The notes under the pieces are model-generated. The model did not search any database. It worked only from the letters and a program-made list of their open reading frames with translations, and was not told where the DNA came from. This document shows positions 1 through 8,559 of a stretch of 33,198 bases of DNA, in pieces; within the stretch, counting starts at the first letter, position 1, and every line of letters starts with the position of its first letter. A program made the translations under genes and the position numbers. The DNA comes from Nocardia speluncae NBRC 108251 (lineage in GTDB: Bacteria > Actinomycetota > Actinomycetes > Mycobacteriales > Mycobacteriaceae): assembly GCF_001613245.1 (NCBI RefSeq), contig NZ_BDBZ01000029.1, positions 1 to 33,198 of the forward strand, in the 5' to 3' direction.

Positions 1-698
1 GCGTACCCGCCCTGGTCGTAACCCTGCTGACCGCCGTACCCCTGCTGGTCGTAGGCGGCGCCACCTTGCTGGTACTCGTAGCCGTTCTGATAATCGGGGG
101 CGCCGTTGTACTGCGCGCCGGGACCGTAGTCCTCGGGGTACGCGCCGTTCTGCGGCCCGCGTCCCGCGGGGCCGGGAGCGTACCCGCGATTGCGTGGATC
201 GGACTCCGCGTGCTCACGGCTCGGGTCGTAGCCAGAGTTCTGCGTCATGGGGCCAGCTCCTGGTTGCGGGTTAGCGGGTCGTTGTAGCGGTTCCGGGCGG
301 TGAGCCGAGGCAGCTCCACGGCCGGCGTCGGGGTCGACGCGGCCGCTCGTCCTGAACATTCCGGTGTGCAGCGTAGGGGATGCCTCGAAGACAACGTGTA
401 CTTCGCCGTACGTCTGCCATCCTTGTTCACGGATGTAATCCTGCAGATGTTTGGCGAATGCACGGGTCGTGAGGTCGTGATCGGCATCGAATTGCCGGTG
501 GTCCGACGAGTTGATCGTGATCACATAGCTGTTGGGTGCGAGCAGATGCCCACTGCCCAGATCCTGGACGCTATCGGCGGCCTCACGCTGCAGTGCGGCC
601 TCGACCTCCTGCGGAACAACATTCCCGCCGAAGACACGGGCGAAGACGTCACCGACGGCGCCCTGGAGGCGCCGCTCGAATCTCGAGACGATCCCCAT
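1..698 (-). CDS. fhaA: FHA-domain protein FhaA, N-terminal part (partial)
   Basis: This is the first ~232 codons of a minus-strand gene that runs off the left edge. Residues 1 to about 115, starting MGIVSRFERRLQGAVGDVF, match the DUF3662 domain that opens mycobacterial FhaA. A Gly/Tyr/Gln-rich linker follows (PEDYGPGAQYNGAPDYQ, then QQGYGGQQGYDQ). The phosphothreonine-binding FHA domain expected at the C-terminus lies outside the window. In mycobacteria FhaA is a substrate and partner of the Ser/Thr kinases PknA/PknB and binds phosphorylated MviN/MurJ, so it acts in control of peptidoglycan synthesis. The ATG at 698 is preceded by GGGAGG at good spacing; an in-frame ATG at 248 is internal. 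The neighbouring tRNA-Leu is also found next to fhaA in Mycobacterium tuberculosis. Identification is confident for the visible part. Confidence 0.9.
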   Translation of the reverse strand, partial: MGIVSRFERRLQGAVGDVFARVFGGNVVPQEVEAALQREAADSVQDLGSGHLLAPNSYVITINSSDHRQFDADHDLTTRAFAKHLQDYIREQGWQTYGEVHVVFEASPTLHTGMFRTSGRVDPDAGRGAASAHRPEPLQRPANPQPGAGPMTQNSGYDPSREHAESDPRNRGYAPGPAGRGPQNGAYPEDYGPGAQYNGAPDYQNGYEYQQGGAAYDQQGYGGQQGYDQGGY

Positions 699-738
699 TC
701 GGGCCCTCCCTTCGGTGAGTCTCTCCTCATTCTTTACG

Positions 739-763
739 ACGACACGCGAATCCGGCGTGTCGT
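739..763 (-). promoter_or_regulatory. Perfect dyad in the fhaA 5' leader
   Basis: ACGACACGC (739-747) and GCGTGTCGT (755-763) form a perfect 9-bp inverted repeat with a 7-nt spacer. It sits just downstream of the predicted fhaA transcription start, 41 bp before the start codon. It could be an operator or an mRNA hairpin; the sequence alone does not decide. Confidence 0.45.
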
Positions 764-783
764 TCTACGAGCACGTTCTCTGC

Positions 784-812
784 ATGATATCCACGATCGG
801 CTATACCTGTAA
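784..812 (-). promoter_or_regulatory. Predicted promoter of fhaA
   Basis: On the minus strand TTACAG (807-812) is separated by exactly 17 nt from TATCAT (784-789), a good sigma-70-type pair. It would start transcription near 777, giving a 5' UTR of about 80 nt before the fhaA ATG at 698. Confidence 0.5.
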
Positions 813-947
813 CTACCGTAATGGTGACGGAGTTCCCCGCGCGTGTGAACAGGCCTCGAAATCTACGTCGCCGACCCGTCCAGCAAGCCCGTGACCACGT
901 GATTTCGCCCCGTGGTTATCTCCGTGCTAGTGTCTTTTCCGTCGCTC

Positions 948-1030
948 GGGCGAGTGGCGGAATGGCAGACGCGCTGGCTTCAGGTGCCAGTGTCCTTCGG
1001 GACGTGGGGGTTCAAGTCCCCCTTCGCCCA
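948..1030 (+). tRNA. tRNA-Leu (anticodon CAG)
   Basis: Acceptor strand GGGCGAG (948-954) pairs with TTCGCCC (1023-1029), with A1030 as discriminator. The anticodon stem is CTGGC/GCCAG (974-978, 986-990) around loop TTCAGGT, so the anticodon is CAG (981-983). A long variable arm (TGTCCTTCGGGACG) is typical of a class II leucine tRNA, and the T-loop is GTTCAAGTC. CCA is not encoded. A possible -10 box TAGTGT lies at 928-933. Its position beside fhaA matches the arrangement in mycobacteria. Confidence 0.97.
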
Positions 1031-1034
1031 CTGA

Positions 1035-1066
1035 AGGCCGTGGATCGCAGAGTCCACGGCCTTTTT
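1035..1066 (+). terminator. Intrinsic terminator after tRNA-Leu
   Basis: AGGCCGTGGA (1035-1044) pairs perfectly with TCCACGGCCT (1053-1062) over an 8-nt loop, and the stem runs into TTTTT (1062-1066). It begins 5 nt after the tRNA. Confidence 0.9.
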
Positions 1067-1069
1067 CGT

Positions 1070-1752
1070 TTCTGATGCCGGATGCGGGCTCGGAACTCGG
1101 GCGGCGGGGCCCGTAGGCGAACCGCTCGGGTGTTCAGGGGGAGCCGGGAACTCGGCGTGGGGATGCTCTTCGTATGGCCGTTCCATAGCGATGCGGCTTC
1201 TGTTGGTACCGGATAGCCGAGTCGCGCATGGGTGGAGCTGATTCGCGGGCGCGCCGACGGACTGAATGCCGTATGCCGAAATGAGACCAAGGTCACACAA
1301 TCAATTTTCGGTTGCGGTGTCACTGCTGAGGCTTGCCTTACTCGGAGTGTCCGGTGACTCAGTTCACGTCCCGGAACCACGCTGGTTAACAATGCGCGGG
1401 TCTACCTTGCAGGTAAATACAGGGGCAGGTGAAGGTTTGGGGCGAATAAACCGACCTTGGGTTTCTTTTGTCTCGGAGGCCGGTTCTGGGGTTGTGTTAA
1501 TCCTTCGCGAATGCCCTGGTCGCCGACGGGGCGGCCGAGTTAACGGCGGTTCTTGCTGTGGTTGTCGCGGGCCACTTTCCGGTTGGGTGTAACCCCGGTA
1601 ACGGATATGGCCGTGACCAGTAAAAACCAAATGTACTTGCAAATGAAAGCACCGCTGTAAGGCCGTTCGAGGCTGCCAGAAGTTAGCTGGACCGGGGTCC
1701 GATGGGGGTTGTCTGTAGATTTGCTGGGCTCCGACTTATACCTGTGACCTCT
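1070..1752. other. Gene-poor intergenic stretch
   Basis: I see no convincing protein gene or known RNA family here. Open frames on both strands lack a start context and recognisable protein character. Small features only: a sequence resembling an IdeR/DtxR iron box at 1327-1345 (12 of 19 consensus positions), a short TACCT-TGC-AGGTA dyad at 1403-1415, and a 17-codon ATG frame at 1607-1660 with no Shine-Dalgarno sequence. The part from about 1280 on is visibly richer in A/T than the flanks, as expected of regulatory DNA. Confidence 0.4.
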
Positions 1753-1791
1753 TACGCAATGGGTTGCGTAGGCATAACGATTGTGTAGAGT
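1753..1791 (+). promoter_or_regulatory. Promoter overlapped by a perfect operator-like dyad
   Basis: TTGCGT (1764-1769), a 16-nt spacer and TAGAGT (1786-1791) resemble a sigma-70-type promoter. The -35 box is the right arm of a perfect 7-bp dyad, TACGCAA (1753-1759) and TTGCGTA (1764-1770), separated by TGGG. Such an overlap suggests a repressor site. The predicted start near 1798 lies just before the hairpin at 1801-1840. Confidence 0.45.
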
Positions 1792-1800
1792 CGACGGTAA

Positions 1801-1840
1801 CGCTGGCCGCAGCTAGAGCGGCGACTCGCTGCGGCCAGCG
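1801..1840 (+). repeat. Perfect 12-bp inverted repeat (hairpin)
   Basis: CGCTGGCCGCAG (1801-1812) and CTGCGGCCAGCG (1829-1840) are exact reverse complements around a 16-nt loop. There is no T-tract after it, so it is not a classic terminator for upstream transcription. It would sit at the very 5' end of RNA from the promoter at 1764-1791. A second small repeat, GAATTC at 1841-1846 and 1855-1860, follows directly and straddles the ATG at 1849. Confidence 0.6.
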
Positions 1841-1848
1841 GAATTCAA

Positions 1849-1962
1849 ATGGGGGAATTCGCACTGATCATCGGGTCCACGTTGCTGTCACCTCACAAAG
1901 CGGTGCCTGCCGTTGTGTGCTCGGCGTTGTCTATTCGTAGTTCCGTTACCTACCGCCGGTGA
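1849..1962 (+). CDS. Possible 37-residue micro-ORF
   Basis: An ATG at 1849 opens a 37-codon frame (MGEFALIIGSTLL start, TYRR end) closed by TGA at 1960-1962. It lies 8 nt after the perfect hairpin and downstream of a plausible promoter. The first half is hydrophobic and the C-terminus basic. There is no clear Shine-Dalgarno sequence, and its 3' end overlaps the convergent SpoIIM-like gene by 17 bp. I do not recognise the peptide; it may be a small protein, a regulatory leader, or simply part of a noncoding RNA. Confidence 0.2.
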   Translation: MGEFALIIGSTLLSPHKAVPAVVCSALSIRSSVTYRR

Positions 1963-2926
1963 GCTGGAGGGCGGCGGTCTCGGATTCGGTGCTCGCCCTT
2001 CGTCCGGCAGTGAAGATGTAGCCGAGGAACAGCATCTCGGCGAGCAGGCCGCAGGCGATCCGAACGGGTGTGGGCAATGTGCTGGGGGTGACGAAACCTT
2101 CGAGCAGTCCCGCTACCAGCAGTGTCGGTACCAAGCCCAGGGCGATGGTGGCGGTGGTGCGGCCCTGCCGGGCCACCGCATCGGCCCGGCTCGCGCGCCC
2201 TGGATCGATGAGCGTCCAGCCGAGTTTCAGGCCGGCGCCACCGGCGATGAAAATCGCTGTCAACTCCAGCATTCCGTGGGGTAGCAGGAAGCCGAACAAC
2301 GAATCCAGTCGGCCGGCATCCGCCATGAGGCCGGCCGTTACGCCGATATTCAGCGCGTTCATGAACAGCAGGTACAGCACCGGCAGGATCAGGACGCCGA
2401 GAAACAGTGTCAGGGCGGCTACCCAGGCATTGTTGGACCAGACCAATGCGGCGAATGCGTCGTTCGGATGTTCGGTGTAATACGTTTCGAAGGCCCCACC
2501 GGGCTCGGTGAGTGCCCGGGTGTCCTCTTGCAGCCCAAGGGTTCCGCGCGCCGAGGGGTCGACCGAGATCCACGTCGTGAAGCCCGCAACCACGGTGAGG
2601 AACACGACGGCCACGGCGAGCCACCAGCCGCAGGCCCGGTAGACCGCGGCCGGAAACCGATGAGTGAAGAATCGCCGGATCTCGGTCCAGGTATCGGGCG
2701 AGCTCCCCACGATTCTGCCGCGCGCCCGGGCCAGCACGGCGCTCAATCCGGCGACGAGTTCCGGTTCGGGACTATGCGTCTGCAACCGCGCCAGCTGCTG
2801 GGAAGTCTGCCGGTAGAGCCGCACCAGTTCGTCGGCCTCGGCGCCGGTCAAACCACGCCGGCCGGCCAGGTAGTTCAGCCTGGCCCAGGCTCGGCGATGC
2901 CTCATGCTGTAGGCGTCCACATCCAT
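1946..2926 (-). CDS. SpoIIM/DUF95-family integral membrane protein
   Basis: A 326-residue protein with an N-terminal cytoplasmic helical region (1-95, rich in Arg/Leu), then several membrane segments (about 98-120, 167-190, 217-235 and two more near the C-terminus). The stretch PHGMLELTAIFIAGGAGLK (216-234) is the hallmark of the stage II sporulation protein M family. In non-sporulating actinobacteria the function of this family is unknown; it regularly occurs with MoxR, DUF58 and RDD genes, as here. The frame is open further upstream, but the ATG at 2926 has GGGAGGT at good spacing and gives the usual family N-terminus (MDVDAYSMRHRRAWARL). It is divergent from the RDD gene, leaving about 100 bp for both promoters. 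Confidence 0.85.
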   Translation of the reverse strand: MDVDAYSMRHRRAWARLNYLAGRRGLTGAEADELVRLYRQTSQQLARLQTHSPEPELVAGLSAVLARARGRIVGSSPDTWTEIRRFFTHRFPAAVYRACGWWLAVAVVFLTVVAGFTTWISVDPSARGTLGLQEDTRALTEPGGAFETYYTEHPNDAFAALVWSNNAWVAALTLFLGVLILPVLYLLFMNALNIGVTAGLMADAGRLDSLFGFLLPHGMLELTAIFIAGGAGLKLGWTLIDPGRASRADAVARQGRTTATIALGLVPTLLVAGLLEGFVTPSTLPTPVRIACGLLAEMLFLGYIFTAGRRASTESETAALQLTGGR

Positions 2927-3026
2927 CGGCCTACCTCCCGCCGTTCTACCGCTGCGCCCCGATGGTGCACCCCCCGCCTTCAGCGAAGCCGGTTCGACCC
3001 GGTGCCGTGAAAGAATGCTATGCGAT

Positions 3027-3830
3027 ATGGCTGAATTCACGACGGGGGAAGCGGTGGCACTCGAGCTGCCGGTCGCCCGTGTCCCGACCCGAGCCGCGGC
3101 ATTCGTGCTCGACCTGATCCTGCAGATCGTGCTCGGGGTCTTGCTGCTCACCCTGGTGATGCTCGTGACGCGCGGGGATGACAGCAGCCCCTGGTTCGCC
3201 ACACTGATTCTGGTCTCGCTGGTCACCGTGCTGGTCGGCTATCCCGTGTTCTGGGAAACTGCGCTGCGCGGTGCGACACCGGGAAAACTCGCTCTCGGGC
3301 TACGTGTGGTGCGCGCCGACGGTGGCCCCGTGGATTTCCGCCATGCGCTCACTCGCGGGCTGACCGGCGCGATCGTCGATTTCTGGATGCTCGGTCTCTT
3401 CGGCTTGATCGCGGTGGCGAGTTCGATGTGCTCACCCGGCGCGCGCCGAGTGGGCGATGTCCTGGCGGGAACGGTGGTCGTGCATATTCGCCAGCAGCTG
3501 TTCCTGCCGGCGCTGGCGATACCACCGGCCTGGCTCACCGGCTGGTCGGCCGGACTCGATCTCACCGGGTTGTCCGAAGATCTGGCGCTCGCCGTACGTC
3601 AGTACCTGACTCGCATCGACTCGCTCACCCCGGGCGCACAGCACGAGATCGGGCAGGCGCTGGTTACCGCGGTCTGTGCCCGGATTCGGGCCGCGGTGCC
3701 GAGCGGCTATCCGCCCGTACAGATACTCGGCAGTGTGCTCGCCGAGCGGCAGCGGCGTTCACTACCCGCTGGGCCGCTGCCACCGATGATCTACGCCCCG
3801 GCGCCGATTTCGGTCGTGCGGTCCTACTGA
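3027..3830 (+). CDS. RDD-family membrane protein
   Basis: A 267-residue protein. After a short N-terminus (MAEFTTGEAVALELPVARVP) comes the RDD domain: Arg22 and Asp29 at the start of the first membrane helix, two more helices, the conserved GATPGKLALGLRVVR (82-96), and RRVGDVLAGTVVV closing the domain near residue 152. The C-terminal ~110 residues are soluble and helical. RDD proteins have been linked to transport in some bacteria, but the role in this cluster is not established. An ATG at 3015 would add four residues; I prefer 3027 because relatives begin at the equivalent position. The gene converges on the DUF58 gene with 37 bp between the stops. Confidence 0.85.
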   Translation: MAEFTTGEAVALELPVARVPTRAAAFVLDLILQIVLGVLLLTLVMLVTRGDDSSPWFATLILVSLVTVLVGYPVFWETALRGATPGKLALGLRVVRADGGPVDFRHALTRGLTGAIVDFWMLGLFGLIAVASSMCSPGARRVGDVLAGTVVVHIRQQLFLPALAIPPAWLTGWSAGLDLTGLSEDLALAVRQYLTRIDSLTPGAQHEIGQALVTAVCARIRAAVPSGYPPVQILGSVLAERQRRSLPAGPLPPMIYAPAPISVVRSY

Positions 3831-3867
3831 GCCGGGGACGCCGCGGTACGGCCCGTGTGTGCTCGGA

Positions 3868-5163
3868 TTACAGGGCGGCGGACTGTTTGAGCTCCAGATA
3901 CTCGTCCGCCAGCGCGCCCGGTAGGTCGGGGCCGGCTGCCGCTATCACGGAAATACCCATCCGGCGCAGCGATTCTTGAACTACCGCCTGCTCGGCGATC
4001 CGGGATTCGGCCGCCGCGGCGCGGTACAGCGCGCGCAGGTCGCTGCGGTCGGCGGTCGCTGCGGTGATCTCCGGATCGGTGACCGAGACGATCAGCACCC
4101 GGTGGCGTTCGGCCAGCACCGGCAGCAACGGAAGCAGATTCTCGGTGACCGCCGCGCTGTCCAGGCCGGTGAACCAGACGATGAGACTGCGACGGCGGGC
4201 TCGGCGGATCGCGGCCCGCACCAGGGCCTCGGAATCGGTATCGACCAGTGCCGGGGTAACTCCGGCCAGCGCGTGCATGAGCTTCGGCTGCACACCGCGC
4301 CCGACCCCGGTCCGTACCTCGGCGCGTACCTCGCGATCGTAGGCGAGCAGGCCCACCATATCGCCGCCCGCGGCGGCCAGACTCCCCAGCAGCAAGGCCG
4401 CTTCGATCGCGCTGTCGAGGCGCGTTCCGGCACCCACACGGGCGGCGCTGATCCGGCCGGTATCCAGCAGCAACAGCACCTGCCGGTTGCGTTCCGGGCG
4501 CCAGGTCCGCACCAGCACGTCGGTGGCCCGCGCGGTCGCCCGCCAGTCGATGGCGCGAACATCGTCGCCCGGCACGTATTCGCGGAACGAATCGAATTCG
4601 GTGCCCGGGCCGCGGAGATCCGCCAGATTCCGGCCTTCCAGATGTCGCAGGCGTTTGACCTTGCCGCCGAGCAACCGTTCGCTGTGGAACCGTGGCAGCG
4701 CCCGGATCCGCGCCGGTACAACCCGCTGGAACTGGTGACCGGCCAGCCCCAGCGGTCCGAACAGGCGCACGGTGACCGGACCGGCGGCGCGATCACCGCG
4801 ACGGGTCGGCGTGAGCGTGGTGCGCATGCGGACGCGGTGGCCGGGCTCGAGGTTCAGCCGGTGTTCCCGGCCGGCGGCCCCGGCGCTGTCGGGCCAGTCG
4901 TCCCACAGCCGGCCACGAACCGCGCGGGAGCCGGTATTGGTTACCACGATCTCGATCTCGGTCGCGGCCCCGAGGCGCAGCACCGTCAGTTCTGTCCGCT
5001 CCAGCGCCACGTCCGCGCCGTCGGCGGTGAGGGCACGATCGGTCGTGGCCAGTGCGCAAAGTAGCGCGGTCGTCAACAGGACCCCGAACCACGACGGTGA
5101 CACCGTCATGACGAATACCGCCGCCGCGACCGCGATACCGAACAACCGGCCCGTGACGACCAC
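3868..5163 (-). CDS. DUF58 domain-containing protein (MoxR partner)
   Basis: A 431-residue protein with two closely spaced membrane helices at the N-terminus (about 5-40), an extracytoplasmic beta-rich region, and the DUF58 core. FDSFREYVPGDDVRAIDWR at about 190-210 is the DUF58 signature; a VWA-like fold follows (VLLLLDTG, then a Rossmann-like C-terminal part). DUF58 proteins are encoded beside MoxR ATPases and are thought to act with them in assembling or activating membrane or secreted complexes. The start is GTG at 5163, only 2 bp after the moxR stop, without an evident Shine-Dalgarno sequence, so translational coupling is likely. The frame is open further upstream through the whole moxR gene, but that part is shadow sequence. 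Confidence 0.88.
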   Translation of the reverse strand: MVVTGRLFGIAVAAAVFVMTVSPSWFGVLLTTALLCALATTDRALTADGADVALERTELTVLRLGAATEIEIVVTNTGSRAVRGRLWDDWPDSAGAAGREHRLNLEPGHRVRMRTTLTPTRRGDRAAGPVTVRLFGPLGLAGHQFQRVVPARIRALPRFHSERLLGGKVKRLRHLEGRNLADLRGPGTEFDSFREYVPGDDVRAIDWRATARATDVLVRTWRPERNRQVLLLLDTGRISAARVGAGTRLDSAIEAALLLGSLAAAGGDMVGLLAYDREVRAEVRTGVGRGVQPKLMHALAGVTPALVDTDSEALVRAAIRRARRRSLIVWFTGLDSAAVTENLLPLLPVLAERHRVLIVSVTDPEITAATADRSDLRALYRAAAAESRIAEQAVVQESLRRMGISVIAAAGPDLPGALADEYLELKQSAAL

Positions 5164-5165
5164 GG

Positions 5166-6166
<1,001 letters not shown>

Positions 6167-6170
<4 letters not shown>

Positions 6171-7195
6171 CCGACCTCCGCTTCGATCCATTCGAGTTGC
6201 GCGGCAACGAGTTCCAGGCTCGATGCATCCGGTACGTGTCCGTAGAGCGCCGCGCCGACAGTGTCCGGGGTGGCCCCTATCCTGGTGGCCACCGCGGCCA
6301 CCATGGCGTCCGGGGATATACCGGCGTCGACGCCGAGGGCGCGGCGCAGGCGGCGCAGTGTGGCAGCCTGCAGGACGCTCGCGATATGCGCGTGGTCGCC
6401 GGAGCGGCGGTACAGGCCGGCCTGTCCGGACAGTAGTTCGCCGGCGGCCACATCCACCGGACGGGGTTCGGCAACCACCGCGCCGCGGCGGCGCGCTCGC
6501 CACCACACGAGTACTGCGCCGGCGATCAGGAATTGCAGGATGCCGAAGACCAGCCAGGCAGAGGAGCCGGTGAAGACGGAGTCGTCACCGGTCGGGCGGG
6601 GGAGGTCGGGATCGTAGTCGTCCGGTGGGACGACCGGCGGTGGGTCGATCGGCGGGGTTTCCGGTGCGCTGGGGCCGTTGCAGCCCTGCAGTATCGCGTA
6701 GAGCACCAGCAGCACGACCGCCATCGCTGCCAGCGTCGCCCAGGAGCGGGGGTCGCGCACCATCGCGGGTAGCGTCCGGCTGCCCTGCCGCGCCCGGGAC
6801 CCGCGCCCGACAGCCTCGACTTCCACCGGATCGGCCGCCGGTGGCGGTGCCGCGGCGGAGAACCGATCGGCCCCGGCCAATCGATGGTATTCGTCCGCCG
6901 CTGCGGGGCGGCCACCGTAGACAACCTCGTCGAAGACTCCGGCGGCCGGGGGGATTTCGCCGGAGAGCTCGGACGGTAGCGCCGCCGTGGCCTCCTCGGA
7001 GGTTTCTCGGACGGTGCGGGAACGACGCACTTCGAGCACGCCGTGCTGTTCCAGTCCGCGCAGCACCGCGCGGAATCGCTCGCGTAGTGCGGTGTCGTAA
7101 TCGCCCTGTGCCGCGGCGTGTTCGGCGGCCTCGCGGTGGGTTTCCGCGGTATCCAGATGCGGCCGGTCCGGGACCCCACGACGTGGATCGGTCAT
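6167..7195 (-). CDS. DUF4129/DUF4350-like hybrid membrane protein
   Basis: A 342-residue protein. Residues 15-108 resemble the cytoplasmic DUF4129 domain (ALRERFRAVLRGLEQHGVL, TVRETSEEA, VFDEVVYGGRPAAADEYHRL). A membrane helix follows at 152-170, then a Pro/Asp-rich extracytoplasmic linker (about 172-210), a second helix at 213-232 and a cytoplasmic tail. The tail (GLYRRSGDHAHIASVLQAATL onward in part, ending QLEWIEAEVG) resembles the C-terminus of DUF4350 proteins. In many actinobacteria these are two separate, longer genes between a membrane-protein gene and moxR. Here the DUF4129 membrane anchor and most of the DUF4350 extracytoplasmic domain appear to be missing. Both ends overlap neighbours by 4 bp (ATGA), showing one coupled operon. 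Domain assignments are from recalled family patterns. Confidence 0.75.
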
Positions 7196-8103
7196 CGATG
7201 ACCTCTGCTTGTGACGGGAATCCGGATATCCATACCCTCACGGCGGCAACGAAGATCGAGATAGCCGACCACCCGGGCACTGGATTCCACGATCTCGGTG
7301 AAGGCCGCCAACAGCAGCACGGTACCGGTGAGCAGGACGAGGAAGGGCCAGCGATGGGTACCGGAGATATCGCTGACGAACAGCGCGAACCCCAGTAGAG
7401 GAGCCGTCAGCACCGAGTAGACCAGCTGCCGGCAGATCCAGACACCGGTGCGCTGCATCCGCAGAGTGCCGGTGAGCAACCCGGCGCGCGCGAGTGCCGC
7501 ACGGGCCGTGGACTGCTCGGCGAAAAGAACGGGTGCCGCTACCAGATGCCGCGCCCGTAACCACGCCAGGCCGAACCAGCAGAACGGGTAGGCGAGCAGG
7601 AACCAGACGATGCCGAGAAAACCGAACGGGAGCAACAGCATGCTCGGCGCAAGCACGGCCAGTCCGATCGCGGTGAACGACAACTGGGTCAGCAGCAGCG
7701 GCCTCAGCCGCTGCCCGGTCTGCCACCAGGCCGCCCGCGCCCCGATCGGAGCGCCTCCCACGCGGGCGAGGCCCGTGGCCACGGTGACCCCGCGCAGCAC
7801 GATCCGGATGACCCAGGCGACGACGAGCGTGGCGCACACCGCCGCGAGCGCGGTGCCGTCGTCGGATCCGTCTGTCAGGTGGGAGACGAGCCCGATGAAC
7901 GCGGCCACCACCGACCCGCCGGCCACCAGCAGCGGCGCGGCGCACCCCGCGGTTACCCGGATATCGGCCTGCATCAGTGCGAACGGCTCATCGAGCAGTT
8001 CCCGGAAACTCAGCGGACGGATCGGCACCGTCGCTTTCCGGGCTCGGCGTTCCGGATCTACTCCCGCCCCGACGGAGCCGGCCGTAGGGGCGGCAGGCTG
8101 CAC
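7192..8103 (-). CDS. Polytopic membrane protein of the moxR operon
   Basis: A 303-residue protein with a soluble N-terminus (1-50) and about six hydrophobic helices (around 54-74, 84-106, 137-158, 160-182, 228-244, 253-270). It ends in ARVVGYLDLRCRREGMDIRI, a sequence typical of the membrane proteins that precede the DUF4129 gene in actinobacterial moxR clusters. The biochemical function is unknown. The frame extends upstream, but GTG at 8103 (VQPAAPTAGS) is the best start: TAGACT lies 7 nt upstream, the spacing of a leaderless transcript. The stop overlaps the next ATG by 4 bp. Confidence 0.75.
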   Translation of the reverse strand: MQPAAPTAGSVGAGVDPERRARKATVPIRPLSFRELLDEPFALMQADIRVTAGCAAPLLVAGGSVVAAFIGLVSHLTDGSDDGTALAAVCATLVVAWVIRIVLRGVTVATGLARVGGAPIGARAAWWQTGQRLRPLLLTQLSFTAIGLAVLAPSMLLLPFGFLGIVWFLLAYPFCWFGLAWLRARHLVAAPVLFAEQSTARAALARAGLLTGTLRMQRTGVWICRQLVYSVLTAPLLGFALFVSDISGTHRWPFLVLLTGTVLLLAAFTEIVESSARVVGYLDLRCRREGMDIRIPVTSRGHR

Positions 8104-8110
8104 GCGGCCG

Positions 8111-8116
8111 AGTCTA
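8111..8116 (-). promoter_or_regulatory. Predicted -10 box for a leaderless moxR-operon transcript
   Basis: On the minus strand TAGACT (fits TANNNT) ends 7 nt before the GTG at 8103, so transcription is predicted to begin at the start codon. No clear -35 box is seen, and there is no Shine-Dalgarno sequence, which agrees with a leaderless start. Confidence 0.4.
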
Positions 8117-8559
8117 ACCGGTGCGCCGGGAGCGGGCCGGTGATGATCCGGCCGCACTTGCGTACCGGGCCGGGCACAGTCTCGAGACGTCCGCCGAGGC
8201 AACGTGCGGAGCCGTAATGCCGGGCGACTGCCCCCGTACGCGGCCGCGGTCCGGTTTGCGCGGGCCGGGTGCTGCAATGCGAACTCGGCTACAGATTCGA
8301 TATCGCCCAGGGCCCGGTACCGCATGATGATCCTGATCCACAATCCCCGAAAGGCCGGCGGCCGATGGACGCAGGTCTTCGAACCGGATGCGGTCGGTTT
8401 CACCTCGGTCTGCGGGTATTCCGGTGGACTGCCGCCGGATACGCACGGAGGCTCTCCGGTAAGGCGGAAGTACCGTGGTAATCGTTCGACGACGAGGTCG
8501 CAGGTTGCGTGCCGCCTTCACTACCGCGATACCGGACGAGCCGATGACGGCGGCGCCGT
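8117..8559. other. Intergenic region without a supported gene
   Basis: Between the moxR operon and the DUF4407 gene, both read leftwards. Several open frames cross this stretch, but none has a ribosome-binding site or recognisable protein character. I see no strong hairpin with a T-tract after the DUF4407 stop, so its terminator is not identified. Confidence 0.4.

Noticed and set aside
1266..1592. A 108-codon plus-strand frame in the gene-poor stretch
   Set aside because: No Shine-Dalgarno sequence, no recognisable domain, and composition unlike neighbouring proteins.
8114..8521. A 135-codon minus-strand frame between DUF4407 and the moxR operon
   Set aside because: Arg/Pro-rich shadow-like composition and no ribosome-binding site.
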